NCBI RefSeq assembly: GCF_902459465.1
Contig: NC_047065.1
Span: 14,733,634-14,797,633, forward strand
DNA length: 64,000 nucleotides
DNA from: Asterias rubens
Taxonomy: Eukaryota > Echinodermata > Asteroidea > Forcipulatida > Asteriidae
Direction of reading: 5' to 3'
Shown: positions 33,101 through 45,400 of the stretch, in pieces
How the letters are laid out: every line of letters starts with the position of its first letter
How positions within the stretch are numbered: position 1 is the stretch's first letter
Translations under genes and position numbers: made by a program
Notes under the pieces: model-generated
What the model saw: only the letters and a program-made list of their open reading frames with translations
What the model was told of the DNA's origin: nothing
The model's database searches: none

Positions 33101-36100
33101 TCCTGAGAATCAAGTTTGCTAAGCAATATCTTCAAGCAATATCTTCAAGTACCAAAAAAGAAGAAGAAATTTACCAATAACCCAGCTCGGTATAGAAGAT
33201 ATCCATGCCCCTTATTTTAGTACATAACAGTTATCTTTGTTCCTACAGACATGGAGGACACGCAGGTAAAAATTAAAACACCAGGAACGCCCAAAATATT
33301 TCCCTATCGAGTTACCAGTTATAAGCCCGCAATATGACAACAAAATCTAGGGTTATATTTTAGTTTTACTTCATATTATGTACTTTTGTAATATCTTCCG
33401 ATCAAAATTTCCGTTCACGCAAATAATGGATTCTCCAATTCCTCCATGCGCAAATCAACCACATACAGGTGGTCTTTTCCACGTATCACGGAACACGTGT
33501 ACATGTTACTGTACGCCATATCGTATAGGCATTCACGCTGTAAGAAAAAGGGTATCCCCACACTTTTGCATCATGTGACATGTCAATACATGCCCGTCTC
33601 TAATCCATCAATGGTCTGCCATGCCATGCCTACAGTAATTTACTGGAAGCATGTGACCGGTGCTATAGAATTTTCTTTCATTTTCCATTTCGCCTACGTA
33701 GCCAACCCCCCATGGCGTTCCTTTGACCCTGCACTCATCACATGACTAGAGCTTACCTTTGTGTGGTATGCAAAAAAAAATAGTCCCGGCAGCGCTTTGC
33801 ATAGTTAGTTACAGAGGCACCCTCCCCCCTGGAAAGCGGGAATTCCCTATGTGTATTCTGCGCCACCAACGAGTCATGTGACGTTCCACTTCGCCCCCGC
33901 ATTTCCTTTTGTCATACTTGTTTGTTCCTTTTGAGAAGTTGACCTTGCCCACTCTGGCATGCGAACAAACAATCTCATTTGGTCACGGGATCTTCAAACA
34001 TAGAGATCCTAGGAAAACGAAAGTATTTACTGGGAAACCTAAATAGATAGGCTAGCTAGTACAGGCAAACTGTTCAGTTACTTTATCTAGGTCTAACCTG
34101 CCTGCCTACCTATAGGCCTGGAAGTGTATTTTTACGCGATGGGGAAAGTGTTTCTGAGGGGCTTTTTTTTCTAGGACACAAATTAGGCTCAAAAAATGAT
34201 GATTTGGGGCCAGGGACCCAGCTAGATGGCATTACTTGCTGGGCCCAGCACAAAACCATCACATCGAGTTTCTTCAATGTTAGCGTAATTTATTTACTGT
34301 CAACATGTTCAATAACAATAGACTCAAACGGTAACCTTGTGAGCTTATTTAGAAAATTGCTGGAAATTGAAAAGTTTTCAGGTAGTCAAGAGCCTAAAAT
34401 ATGCCTACCTTAGTACCAAAGACAATTTTTTCTAAATCCTACTATGAAGAATAATCTGCGTAAAAAAATCCTACAGACCAACCCCTATTGGTTCTTTTAA
34501 ATACGAATCCAGTGTGGAAGCAATAATTGTTATTTTCTTATAATACATGAAACTATTCAAATACTGCGTCCTAACTCATTATGCATAGGTCTACTTAATT
34601 TTTACAAACTTCAATTTCCAGTCATTATATCGGGTTCATTATAATGTTACACGATCGAGCAAACCACCAAGTGCCTGCCAATTAACATTGCTCTCTGACC
34701 AAAAAAAACCCACCTTAAAACTGTTTCTGCTTACTGCTAAGCAAGAGTTTTGTTCGTGCTATGGATTGGATAGAGCAAGGCAACTAATAAGACGTAAGCA
34801 TTGATTGCTGCACTTTGCAAGGACCTTGCAAAGCTTCACGGTCACGAGATGGTGCAAATTTATATATAAAAAAAACATCGGGGATCCTTTTGCTGTCCCG
34901 AGGCTTAGACAATCACTCTAGAGACCATCCGGTACAAAGAAACAAGACAATAGGCCTATTTTATGGATTTACACAGCATTTACAATATAACACTTTTAAC
35001 AATGTTCTTATATAATATAGACCATTTACAATAATGGTGTAATGCGCTTTCACTAGTCTAGTAGTGACATTGATAGTTCATTGGGCCCGTATTAACATTC
35101 ATTACTCAGAAATCTTGGCTCCCTGAATACCGTCCCGGGCCGCGATTTTTCTCTTTTCCAAACGACATTGCAATATCTTTTTCCCTTTCATTGGCTCTTT
35201 CCGTCAGATTACGTCATAATGAAATTGGGGGAAGAAAAAAAATAGCTCCCTGGCCGCCCTGCGGGCTCCAATTTCAATTTTAACCTACCCCTTGCACTTG
35301 CAAGTATACCCATTAGTAATTAAATAAGAACTATACGAATAAAGCATCTTGCTAACGAGTCACCGGAACATGTAAACACAAGTGTCATGACCGGGACTCG
35401 AACCTACACCACAAAGACTTTTTTCAAAGAGTAGAAAAAAGTTTGCTTAACAAAATATTTCTGCTCAGTAAAACATAAGCAGGGAACTATAGTCACAAAC
35501 TGTGCAAATAGCATGGTATAGTTTGGCTGGTAACTTTCCAGTAAGCAATTGTTGCTTGATTAGTAAGTTTTCTGAGCTAAAAAGCAGCTCATGTCCCATG
35601 AAATTTTGGGACACTACATAACTTGAATTCGATGCGCTATAAACCGCTTGGCCATGACACTCTCGAAAAAAAATACCGCCATCTAAGTAATAATCATACA
35701 CCAACCGAAATATACGATTGAAGTAAATTATCAAAAAAATTAAGTTTTGATTAATGGATTTTTTTTTCCCCGTGATGATACATGTATTGTGTGAAAACGA
35801 AAGTCGCGGTCACGTGCATTACTTTAAAGGCAACACCTTTTTATTAATTTAACACCCTTCTATTTGTTTTAACTCCAGAATACGCCAGGAATTTTTAACC
35901 TCAACTTAACCAGGGGGAAATGAGGGTTATCAACTTATCATATTATTATCGGAACAACTATCTCTTTTTAAAAATAGAAACGTACGTGACGTGTATGAAT
36001 CGAGTGCTTTTCACTTTCGAATTAAAGTAAAAACAAGGGCTCGCATCATGTGGCTGAAACTACCGGCGAAACTGGAAGCAGGCCCTACGTCAAACAGTCA

Positions 36101-36160
36101 ACCTCTCTCCTCCTGACACTGGCCGGAAAAGGGCATGTCAGTGATAGTCTCTCCGTTTAA
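30180..36160. other. Intergenic region, no supported gene
   Basis: Contains a C20 run (31605-31624), an AAAT tract (31872-31895) and CCATGGTTCAACCATGG repeats (32860-33010) like those inside the 2137-2633 element. Also present is a minus-strand tRNA-Leu-type SINE (about 35345-35660; GGTTCGAGTCCCGG) split by a family I fragment. Open frames are short and unlike known proteins. Confidence 0.55.
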
Positions 36161-36163
36161 AGG

Positions 36164-36270
36164 GAAGGTACACCTTTGGTAATTACTCCAAAAGTTAATG
36201 ACTACAAAAGCTTACTTGGTAAAGAGCACTGGGTGCTGTTATTATAAAGCATTGTTAGAAACGACCCCCT
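36164..36270 (+). repeat. Family A relative, truncated by the next element
   Basis: TTTAAAGGGAAGGTACACCT, then GGTAATTACTCC. It is cut at ACGACCCCC by the family A copy that starts at 36271. Confidence 0.65.
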
Positions 36271-36657
36271 TTAAAGGCAGTGGACACTATTGGTAATTAC
36301 TCAAAATAATTATTAGCATAAAACCTTTCTTGGTGACAAGTAATGGGGAGAGGTTGGTGGTATAAATCATTGTTATAAAAAGCTCCCTCTGAAGTGCCAT
36401 AGTTTTGGAGAAAGAAGTAATTTTCCACGAATTTGATATCGAGACCTCACGTTTAGAACTTGAGGTCTAGAAATCAACCATCTAAACGCACACAACTTCG
36501 TGTGACAAGGGTGTTTTCTTCTTTCATTATTATCTCGCAACTTTGATGACCGATTGAGCTCAAATTTTCACAGGTTTGTTATTTTATGCATGTGTTGAGA
36601 TACACCAACTGTGAAGGCTAGTCTTTGACAATTACCAATAGTGCCCACTGTCTTTAA
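36271..36657 (+). repeat. Family A MITE, reference full copy
   Basis: TTAAAGGCAGTGGACACTAT at the left and CAATAGTGCCCACTG...CTTTAA at the right, 387 bp, TTAA at both limits. No coding capacity. Confidence 0.95.
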
Positions 36658-37326
36658 ACTAATGTAGTTTTATTAAGGGAAAGAGGTAACTGCTCACCCC
36701 CACATTTGAATATGAGAAAGGCTTCAGGTATTTGTTTTATCCTTTATCATGCATTTGAAAAGCAATGATGAGGTCTTCTCGACGGTGCACCATTTTCATA
36801 TTTTAATGAGGCACCTTGAACATGATGGGAATGACACAAAAGAACACTGGTGCTATTTAATTCATGAATGTGAATTTAATAGGGAAAGTGTAGAAGCAAC
36901 ATAGTGGTATCACCAACAAAATAGTAACAAACAATACAGTAAATTTTGTTCAACAAGAAAATGGGAAAAACTGTAGGAAAAACTCTTAAAAGTGAAACAA
37001 AACTTTTTGGGCACAAATTCAAATTCAACATTATATAAATGTTCTGAATTCATAGACAAGATGCTAGTACTCTTTGACCCAATTTTTTTGTTCTTCCCGA
37101 CTATCATTTCAGAGCTGATTAATCGACTTAACAACAGTCCCAACTTCATAAAGCTGTTAGCAGAAAATACCTCTTATTATGCCTCTTTGCTAATGCTAAG
37201 CAATAATCATGACAGGGCACCATTACCAACAATGTACACTTGATGAAATATTTGGCTGGTAACTCGTTTCTGCCGAGCAAATTTTAACATATTTTGAAAT
37301 GTACTTCATTTCGATATGTACTTCAA

Positions 37327-37542
37327 TTTGATTTTGATGTCTCAAAATCAAGCATCTGAATGCACACAACTTTGTGTGACAAGGGTGTTTTTCTTTCATT
37401 ATTATCTCGCAACTTCGATAACCAATTGAACTCAAATTTTCACAGGTTTATTATTTTATGCATATGTTGAGATACACCAAGTGAAAAGACTGGTCTTTGA
37501 CAATTACCAAAGGTGTCCACAAAGGTTTCCAGTGCCTTTAAT
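37327..37542 (+). repeat. Family A MITE, right half
   Basis: From TGTCTCAAAATCAAGCATCT to CAGTGCCTTTAA. Confidence 0.85.
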
Positions 37543-38395
37543 GCATACTTTGACCAGCATGCACTGCCCAACTGCAGCATTCAGAAAAACACTGGAAACA
37601 ATTCTTTGGACCGTACCTGTGTAAACCATGGCCCAATTTCACAGAGCTGCATTAAACAGAAAATGCTGCATTAAAAAACTCTGCTAAACAGAACACCCCC
37701 CCTTTAGTGAAACAATCCCCATAGGCCTGTAGTGAAAACCTTTACACTGAGTTAAAAGTTAGTAAGTCTAACTGTGAAGACGTCACAGTGTTTACAACAA
37801 CCGAGCAATACATCCCAGGTTCAGTTTGGTAGTTTCAACATAACGTTTCATTTTTTAATTGAAGAAGCAAAAACCAAATATATCCCCTAAAATTTCACAA
37901 CAGCCTCTGCAAAACAACAACACTTGATCAAAGTCCATACACAAACTTGTGCTTATACTAATGCTCCGTTTACCAAATGTAGCTCGTTTAGTCATGACAA
38001 TCATCGTGATTACCAAGCATAGTATCAACAAACTTTTAATGACTTGCAATATTTCACAAGACCATGGCGATCTTTTCCTCGATGACAGTCTCATTACATT
38101 TCTCTTGGTTGTTCACGGGACTTCCAAACACGCTTCCTGAAACCAGGGACAAAAAGAAAAGAGTTAAAGTGATACCGATTCTTTTAAGAATCACAACCAG
38201 AAGGTGCTAGTGCAGAAAACTACTATCAGAATTAGATGTTCACCCCACGAAGCTGTTGTGGATTTAAAAATAGGATTGACTTATAAATAGCATCTTTGAT
38301 ATTCATTGGGGAAAGACTCAAATGTACAAACCTTGGTATGGATTTATCTTTATACATCAAATAATAACCACAAGAGAAACTTACTAGGTTTATGC

Positions 38396-38857
38396 TTTAA
38401 AGGCACTGGGGTGGATTTCACAAAGAGTTAGGACTAGTCTTATCTCGAGTTAGGACCAGTTACTCGTCCTAACTTAGGACTATCCATGCAATTGTATAGC
38501 TCCTAGGGCTAGTCCTAAGTTAGGATTAGTCCTAACTCTTTGTGAAATCCACCCCAGGACACTGTTGGTAGTTACTCACAAAAATTGTTAGCATAAAAAT
38601 TTACTTGGTAACGAATAATGGAGAGCTGTTGACAGTATGAAACATTGTGAGAAACAGCTCCCTCAGAAGTAACCTAGTTCTTGAGAAAGAGGTTAATTCT
38701 CACTCAAACATTAATTGACTTCAGCAGGCCTGAAGCCTTTTACAAGGCATCTTGAAAGCACAAAAGTTTGTGCAATGAGGGTGTTTTGCCTTTCATTATG
38801 CTCACCAAGTGAGAATACTGGTCTTTGACAATAACCAAAGGTGTCCAGTGCCTTTAA
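38396..38857 (+). repeat. Family A MITE with family D nested inside
   Basis: Family A left end TTTAAAGGCACTGG, family D at about 38409-38556 (GGTGGATTTCACAAAGAG...CTTTGTGAAATCCACC), then A continues GGACACTGTTGG to CCTTTAAA. D moved after A. Confidence 0.9.
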
Positions 38858-39188
38858 ATTATTTGGGGTTGAACAAGAGCCGGATATAGGGAAAGCAGCC
38901 TGTCAACTGTCGATTGTTGATGCATTTTTGGTGCATTCCCTTTGCTCTCCTTGAGGGTGTTGTTTGTTTTCTTTTGCATATCACTTTTGTGTTCTTTTTT
39001 ATGATGCACCCCTTTTGTGAAATAGACCTTTTGAGGTAAGAAACCAATGAAATCTCGGTCTCTTAGCCACTCACTTTTAAAAGAGATCAATAGAAGTATT
39101 GATCGGATTGAATAAAGAGTGGATACTGAAAGTAATGACATTGGGGGGGGGAATGCTTGATGGCAGGAAAGAAGAAACACAGCTATTG

Positions 39189-39362
39189 ACCCCTTGCACG
39201 CACGCCATGCGCGTGGCAACTGTGCCATGCTCACCATTGGTGGGCAGTAAACACCTCTTCGCCTAAACTGGGCACTTCACTGAATAACGCACAGTGACAT
39301 TGCCCACCAAATGGTGCATCAAAGATTTTTCTGATGGTGATGTCAGGTGAATTGGGTCAAGA
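39189..39362. repeat. Family J element
   Basis: TTGACCCCTTGCACGCACGC to GTGAATTGGGTCAA. It matches the copy in HPGD intron 3 and ends about 45 bp downstream of the SPIDR stop. Confidence 0.85.
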
Positions 39363-39404
39363 ACAAAAGTGTCCTCTACCTTGTTTTTAGAGGATGTATC
39401 ATGG

Positions 39405-42400
39405 TCATGGTTCAAGGGATACTTCCTCGAGGTCAAAGTTCACAGGTTCCCCATGCTGCCTAGAGACGGTCCTCAGGAAGCAACTGATTGGTCCGATGTT
39501 GATTCCCATGATGCATTGCATGTCGTAGCCGTCTTCCTGGCTGCTGAGAGGGGGAAGTACCTGCTCGATACTGGACTGCAGTAGCTGTTGAAGAAATTAA
39601 TAACAGGGACAAGGAGGGGGAGGGGATTGATGAGAGCTGATCGTTGGAAGTATTCACTCATTCTTTTCTTTTTGATGAAACAACCAACTGGCTACACAAA
39701 GCTGAATTATGTTGCATTACAAGATGAGAAAGAATAGATTGGTTTCAGATCTGAAATTTCTTATTAAAATCAGACTTTTGTTTTTCATAAAGTTTTAATT
39801 ATGAGCAATCATCAAGTCCCTATTTTTTTAAATGAGGTATCGCCCAACTCACAAGGCCAAAATGCCACTCTCAAGGCGAGGGCTACACTTAACAGGATTA
39901 ACCTCTTCACAGTCCGTAAGGACGTAGGCAAGAGTATAATCCACCAAGAGCCCGACTAGGGGAACACATTGCACTGCCTTCCCAATTTATTTAAAGTAAC
40001 TATGGTTAAGTGCCTTGTTCAAGGTCAGAAGTGTCCCGACTGGGATTCAAACCCACAATCTGCTGCTGACAGCACCAGATCTTGGGTCCGGTGAACTAGA
40101 CTGATCAGCAGCCATGACATTATGCCGCATATACACTACTGATATATATAATAAATAAAACAAATTCTCGTACCTGAACTTTGATTTTTGCTTCTCCTTG
40201 ACCTAACGCAGGAGTATCCATAGTTATCTCAAGATGCATTCGGGTCGAGGGGGAGGTCACCGACCTTTGACACACCTTGCAGTGCAACTCGGAGCCACTG
40301 TATCAAAACAAACATTCTTATATAAATGAGTCATACATCACTGTTCTTTTATAACAAAAATTACACCAAGGATTCAGTAAAAAATATTTAAACTCATAAG
40401 ATGAATCTAATACTCTTCACTGGCTCCTTTTACAACAGCATATCAAATTTAAAGTTCTTCTTCTTGCGTACAAAGCTCTCCATAAACAGTCGCCATCCTA
40501 CATATCTGACTTACTATAGCTGCAACCACAATGCAGACAGCTTAGATCATCCACATCTTCCTATCAGTTTATTGTGCCCAAAACCCCATGCTATGTCATT
40601 TGCAGATCGCTCACTCTCCTGTTTTGGACCAAAAGAATGGAACACTCTCCCTAACCACATCAAGGATGCTAACACTATTCACACTTTCAAGAAACTCCTC
40701 AAATGTTTTCTATTCAAACAAGTGTATCAAAATTAATTTCATCCAACTGTCTTGAGCGCCTTTGAACAACTTTGGTTGATTTGGGGGCTGAATTTTTAAT
40801 TCCCTCTGATTGATTGATTGAATACAGTACCAGGTGAGATGGAGCCATACGCCTGCTCTGCCCTAAAGTAAAATATTTATATAAGTTATTTACCTGTTGG
40901 GATCAACTTGGAGTCTGTCATTGCCGCAGGTGTCACACGCTGGCCAGCTGTAGGCTGTTGCTTCATCCACTCCAGTCACCACACCTTAGAAATCACAACC
41001 AAGGAAGAAAATGTCACGTAGGGGTATAGGAAGTTTCCATCATAGGACTAGATAGCTCAGTTAGTAGAGCGCCAGCATGGTAATCCAGAGGTCATGGGTT
41101 CATATCCTGCACTAGTCAATTTGTCTTCGTCAATCCCCAATTGTTTTAAATGTACCCAGTTAGTTTCCCTTTTTTTTAAACTTATTTTTATTTATTGACA
41201 TCCAACAGCGGAAAGCCGCCACTTACAGGAATCGTTAAAAACTATGTATAAATATAAATTTAAATATGAATATAAATATAACAATGTATAACAATAAAAA
41301 TTACACAATATTGATAAAAACATTATTATAAGCAGACAAAACCTTGTGGTTTATTATTTGATATCTGTAATAAAAACTTGCATCCCCTACCAGGCTGCAT
41401 CGTAAAGATGCATGTGATCCCTGGCTACGCGGCAGTAAACAATTTCTGACTGGCATCCCAAACAAAGACACTGACAAAATAGGGAGAGATAGGGACATTG
41501 ACAAAATAGGGAGAGTGCCAACATAGGGCTAGATAGCTCAGTTGGTAAGACGCCAACACAATAATCCAGAGTAAGTTTGTTGCGTTATAAACTACTTTTT
41601 GTGTTGAGCAGCTCTATTAAATTGTGCCAAAGATTAAAACCTGCATATCTATGAGCAAGTTCGAGTGTGCACAATGATTAACTAAAGGTTGACCATTTTG
41701 ACTAGAACCCAGGCTGGTCGACCATTGGTTGACTACTGTGGTCGACCATTTGGAACCAGCCTCGAGCCCATGGTTTCTTCACTGGTCCCAACAGCATGTT
41801 CCATTATAACATGTGTTAAGCGCAGAAGGGAACCAGTGACACTTTAGCAAAAAGGTGGAAGGTTGACTAGACTACCAACGAGTCGTTCGGGTGAGTACAT
41901 CACTGCGCATGTGCGTTGCTAGTCTGTGGTCGACCACTGGTGGACTAAATGTGCGCACTCGAACTTGCTCTTTGTGGACGCCCTTCCATTTGGCAAGAGC
42001 TCGTCATTGATTGCTCTTACCTGAGATAGAGACAAGAGTATGTTGATCACTATGAAGACCAAGATCCGGTAACGGAGGGATAGGGAGGGTTGATAATCGA
42101 TGGATGAGGTTCCCATCTTGAGGACTGCAACTCCTCTCAGTCTTCTCAGTTTGGCTTTCAGTGAGATTGTCGATGTTGGTGTATGTATCCGCATGCAGAT
42201 GACCTGTGTTATATCATAAAATTTCAATGAAAGGTATACAAAGCTAACTTTAATTATGATACCCTTCTATGGGTGCTATCTGCAGGCATCTATATGCCAG
42301 AAAACCTAGGGGCCAGCCACAAGCTCTCTGACTAAAAAAACACACTCATAATACCTAAGACAGTTTATCCATTCTGATTGGTAGAGAGGGCATCACGAGG

Positions 42401-45400
42401 TGTTGTTTGAACGGATGATATAACACCAGTAAAAAAGTGTCATAACATGGGCGTGACACGCGCGCTTGCAACTGTGCATAATAAGACAGTTTCTTCATTC
42501 CAATTGGTCGAGAGCAACGGCCGAAACGGTTGTGCCACATCACGCATTACGCAAGACGCGCACAGCATCTCCTTTTAAGGAGTTGTTTACCCGAGGGCCT
42601 AACCATTTCATAGCTGCAGTCGTGTTGTGTTGAAAGAAATCATTGAATAGTTATAATTTTTGCATTTATTTTACCTTTTGACCAAAAAGTGTTGATGTTT
42701 TTTGACTGAAAAGGTATTTGAATGGGAATCAAAGTGTGTTGAATCAGTTTTCAACTAGTGGTTTAAACCCGCCGAGGCCTGGTTCTTGATAATATACCTC
42801 GACTTCGTCTCGATAAAGTCCAGGTCTCGGCGCGGGTTTAAACCACTAGTTGAAAACCTCTTCAGGTTGTAAACATTGTAAACATTGTAAGCCAGTTGTT
42901 TAAAGGGTCTATGTACTTCTCGTATGACAAAAAACACAATGTCCACAGATTTACATTAAACTTACACAGTTTGAAGCTAATGGATAATGATAGTAGAAAG
43001 ATTCCCTGAAAATATTACTTGTTGAGGTGCTGTAGTTTTTGAGAAATGAGTAAAACAATGTCGTGAAAATAATTTTCGTCTCAGTGATCACGAGACGAAA
43101 AATTATTTTAGCATCTAAAAACATATTTTCTTGACATTTTTTTACTAATTTCAGCACCTCAGCAACTAATATTTTAAGGTACGCTTTCTACTATCATTAT
43201 CTTCAAACGGTATAAGTTTGATGCAAATTTGTGGACGTGTGTTTTGTGTTACAAAAAGTACCCAAATCCTTTAATGATACATGTATGTATGAGTAATAAG
43301 TATAAAAGTAAAGAAACTTATAAAGTGCTTAAAGCGATTTAGAATTTTGACGTCACAAATTTCGCAATTTGAAAGAATGTAGCAAAAACAGAGCTTTGAC
43401 GCCAAAGTTCACTTCAAATTCACAGTAGTAGCAAGTATGAACATGACTTTAGGCTGCAATTTACTTGGCAGTTTTGGCAACAGCTATGGCTAGCTCACTG
43501 CAAAAACCCATCCTTTCAAGTTGTATCTGTAGCCATATAGCCATAGCTACAGTCGCTTTACCAGTAGGCGATTTCATAGAGCTGCTTATTAAGCAAAAAT
43601 GAGCAGGTAACCAGTCACAATTGTACTTGTGACATGCTAGGTTGGCTGGTAACCCTATTCTGGTAAGTGTAATTTTAATATGCTTAGTGCTTAGCAACTT
43701 TTTGTGCTTAAGCAGCCCTAAGAAATTGGCCCCTAGACACAGCCATACCTTGTTCACAGCATAAATCTCTCAGAAGAACCAGACAACCTGGAACTCCAAA
43801 GCAGTCCTTTTCACATTCCACTGCACTGCAGGATCTCCTCACATAAACATACATGAGTCTGGTGCCTCGACCCACCCGGCACCGCTCATCACCGAGCATT
43901 CCAGTCACATTCCCCGAGTTCTTTTCAGTCTTTGTTGCTAAATCTTCTGCTATTGGAGATAGTGAGTGGTCTGTGAGGAAGAGGTGCCAGTCTGTGGTAG
44001 GTGTTTCGGACTGAGGTTGTTGAGACGCAGTGTGGGGATCGATAACGGGATGAGCATACACTAGTTTGGCATAACAGGCTACTCGCTGATTGCTAATATC
44101 TGACATCTGTAAAAAAGGCAATAAAAATAAACACATATAAGTGATATGGAACTATCACTATCAGCATTTATAACACACCTCTTGCTTGTTCTGTATTCTG
44201 GTTGGCTGAAACACGGTCACGTGGGGTGAACTAATATAGTCTAGTGTTCGCGCGCATGTGTTTTGCGGGAATAGTGCCCGACCGGACATAGTCTTTTAAA
44301 ATAGTGACAGGTTACAGCGCCATCTCTTGACATGAACCAGGAACTACAAAAAAAACAACTTCCTTTCTTTTCCAAGTTTCTTCTCTTATTTCACCTTTAA
44401 GAACGAAGTGTGTTATAAAACACATAATGACTCGCCAGCCTCGGAAAATAGGTCCCTCTTCTGGTTACTCACAGGCCCGAGGGGGAATAGACATACACTA
44501 GTTACCAAATTATGCCAGCAAATATGTGTATAATAAAATATTGTAATAAATCTGACTGCCCTCTAGCTGGTAAGCTTACTAGCTGGCTTACATGCAAGCC
44601 GCATTTGTGCATATATGCGTTTGCTTATAACACTCTTCTACCTTCAACCCATCCAGTGCCGAGTCTTGGTTCCAATACCTTTGCAGCTTAAATGGATCAA
44701 TTCCAACAACAGAGGGCGTCACTCTTCTTGGTTTGCACCGAAATGGATCATTTGCAACAACAGAGGGTGTCACAGACAATCATCAGCCGCGATTAATTCA
44801 AGATCGAAAGCACGCCCTCTCTAGGGATGAATTAGAAGGAAAAGCCTGCCTTTAATGGAATGAGTTCAAGAACGAAAAGAAAAGCCCTCTGTTAGTAAGG
44901 TCTTGGACTCAAGACTATCCAGAACCCGACAAATAATTACAATTCCTTTATAACAAACATAAACAATTGAGCAAACTGCAGCTACCTTTTCAATTTCCCC
45001 CAGGGTGTTTATTACAGGTTCTCTGTAAGGTATTCTCACTCGGTGCGTCCCCTCCTCTCTGATGGAATTCTTCAATGTCTGCACTCCCAAGATGTAGCAG
45101 AAGCTTTGTGGCGCTACAAGTCCCTGTGACTTAGAATCCTGTGGTTTATCAAAAAAATTATGTACAGACAGTTATATGAAAGCATGGGTGGTCAGGTTGA
45201 TGTAGTGGTGTCTTACCTCGCCTTCAACCTCTGGGAATCCCACCGGGGGCACTACATGTATGTGGATTGGGTTTTCAGTCCCTACATGACTGCATGGGTT
45301 TTCCCTGGAATAATTAAGTAGGGTTTTCTTCCCACATCTAAAACTGGAACTTCTTTCCTTGTCTTCTCTTCATTGGGTTCTTGGCTAGTACAGTAAGTTT

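Noticed and set aside
40401-40736. 111-aa plus-strand frame inside SPIDR intron 15
   Set aside because: It is the C-terminus of a decayed LINE reverse transcriptase, frameshifted, not a host gene.
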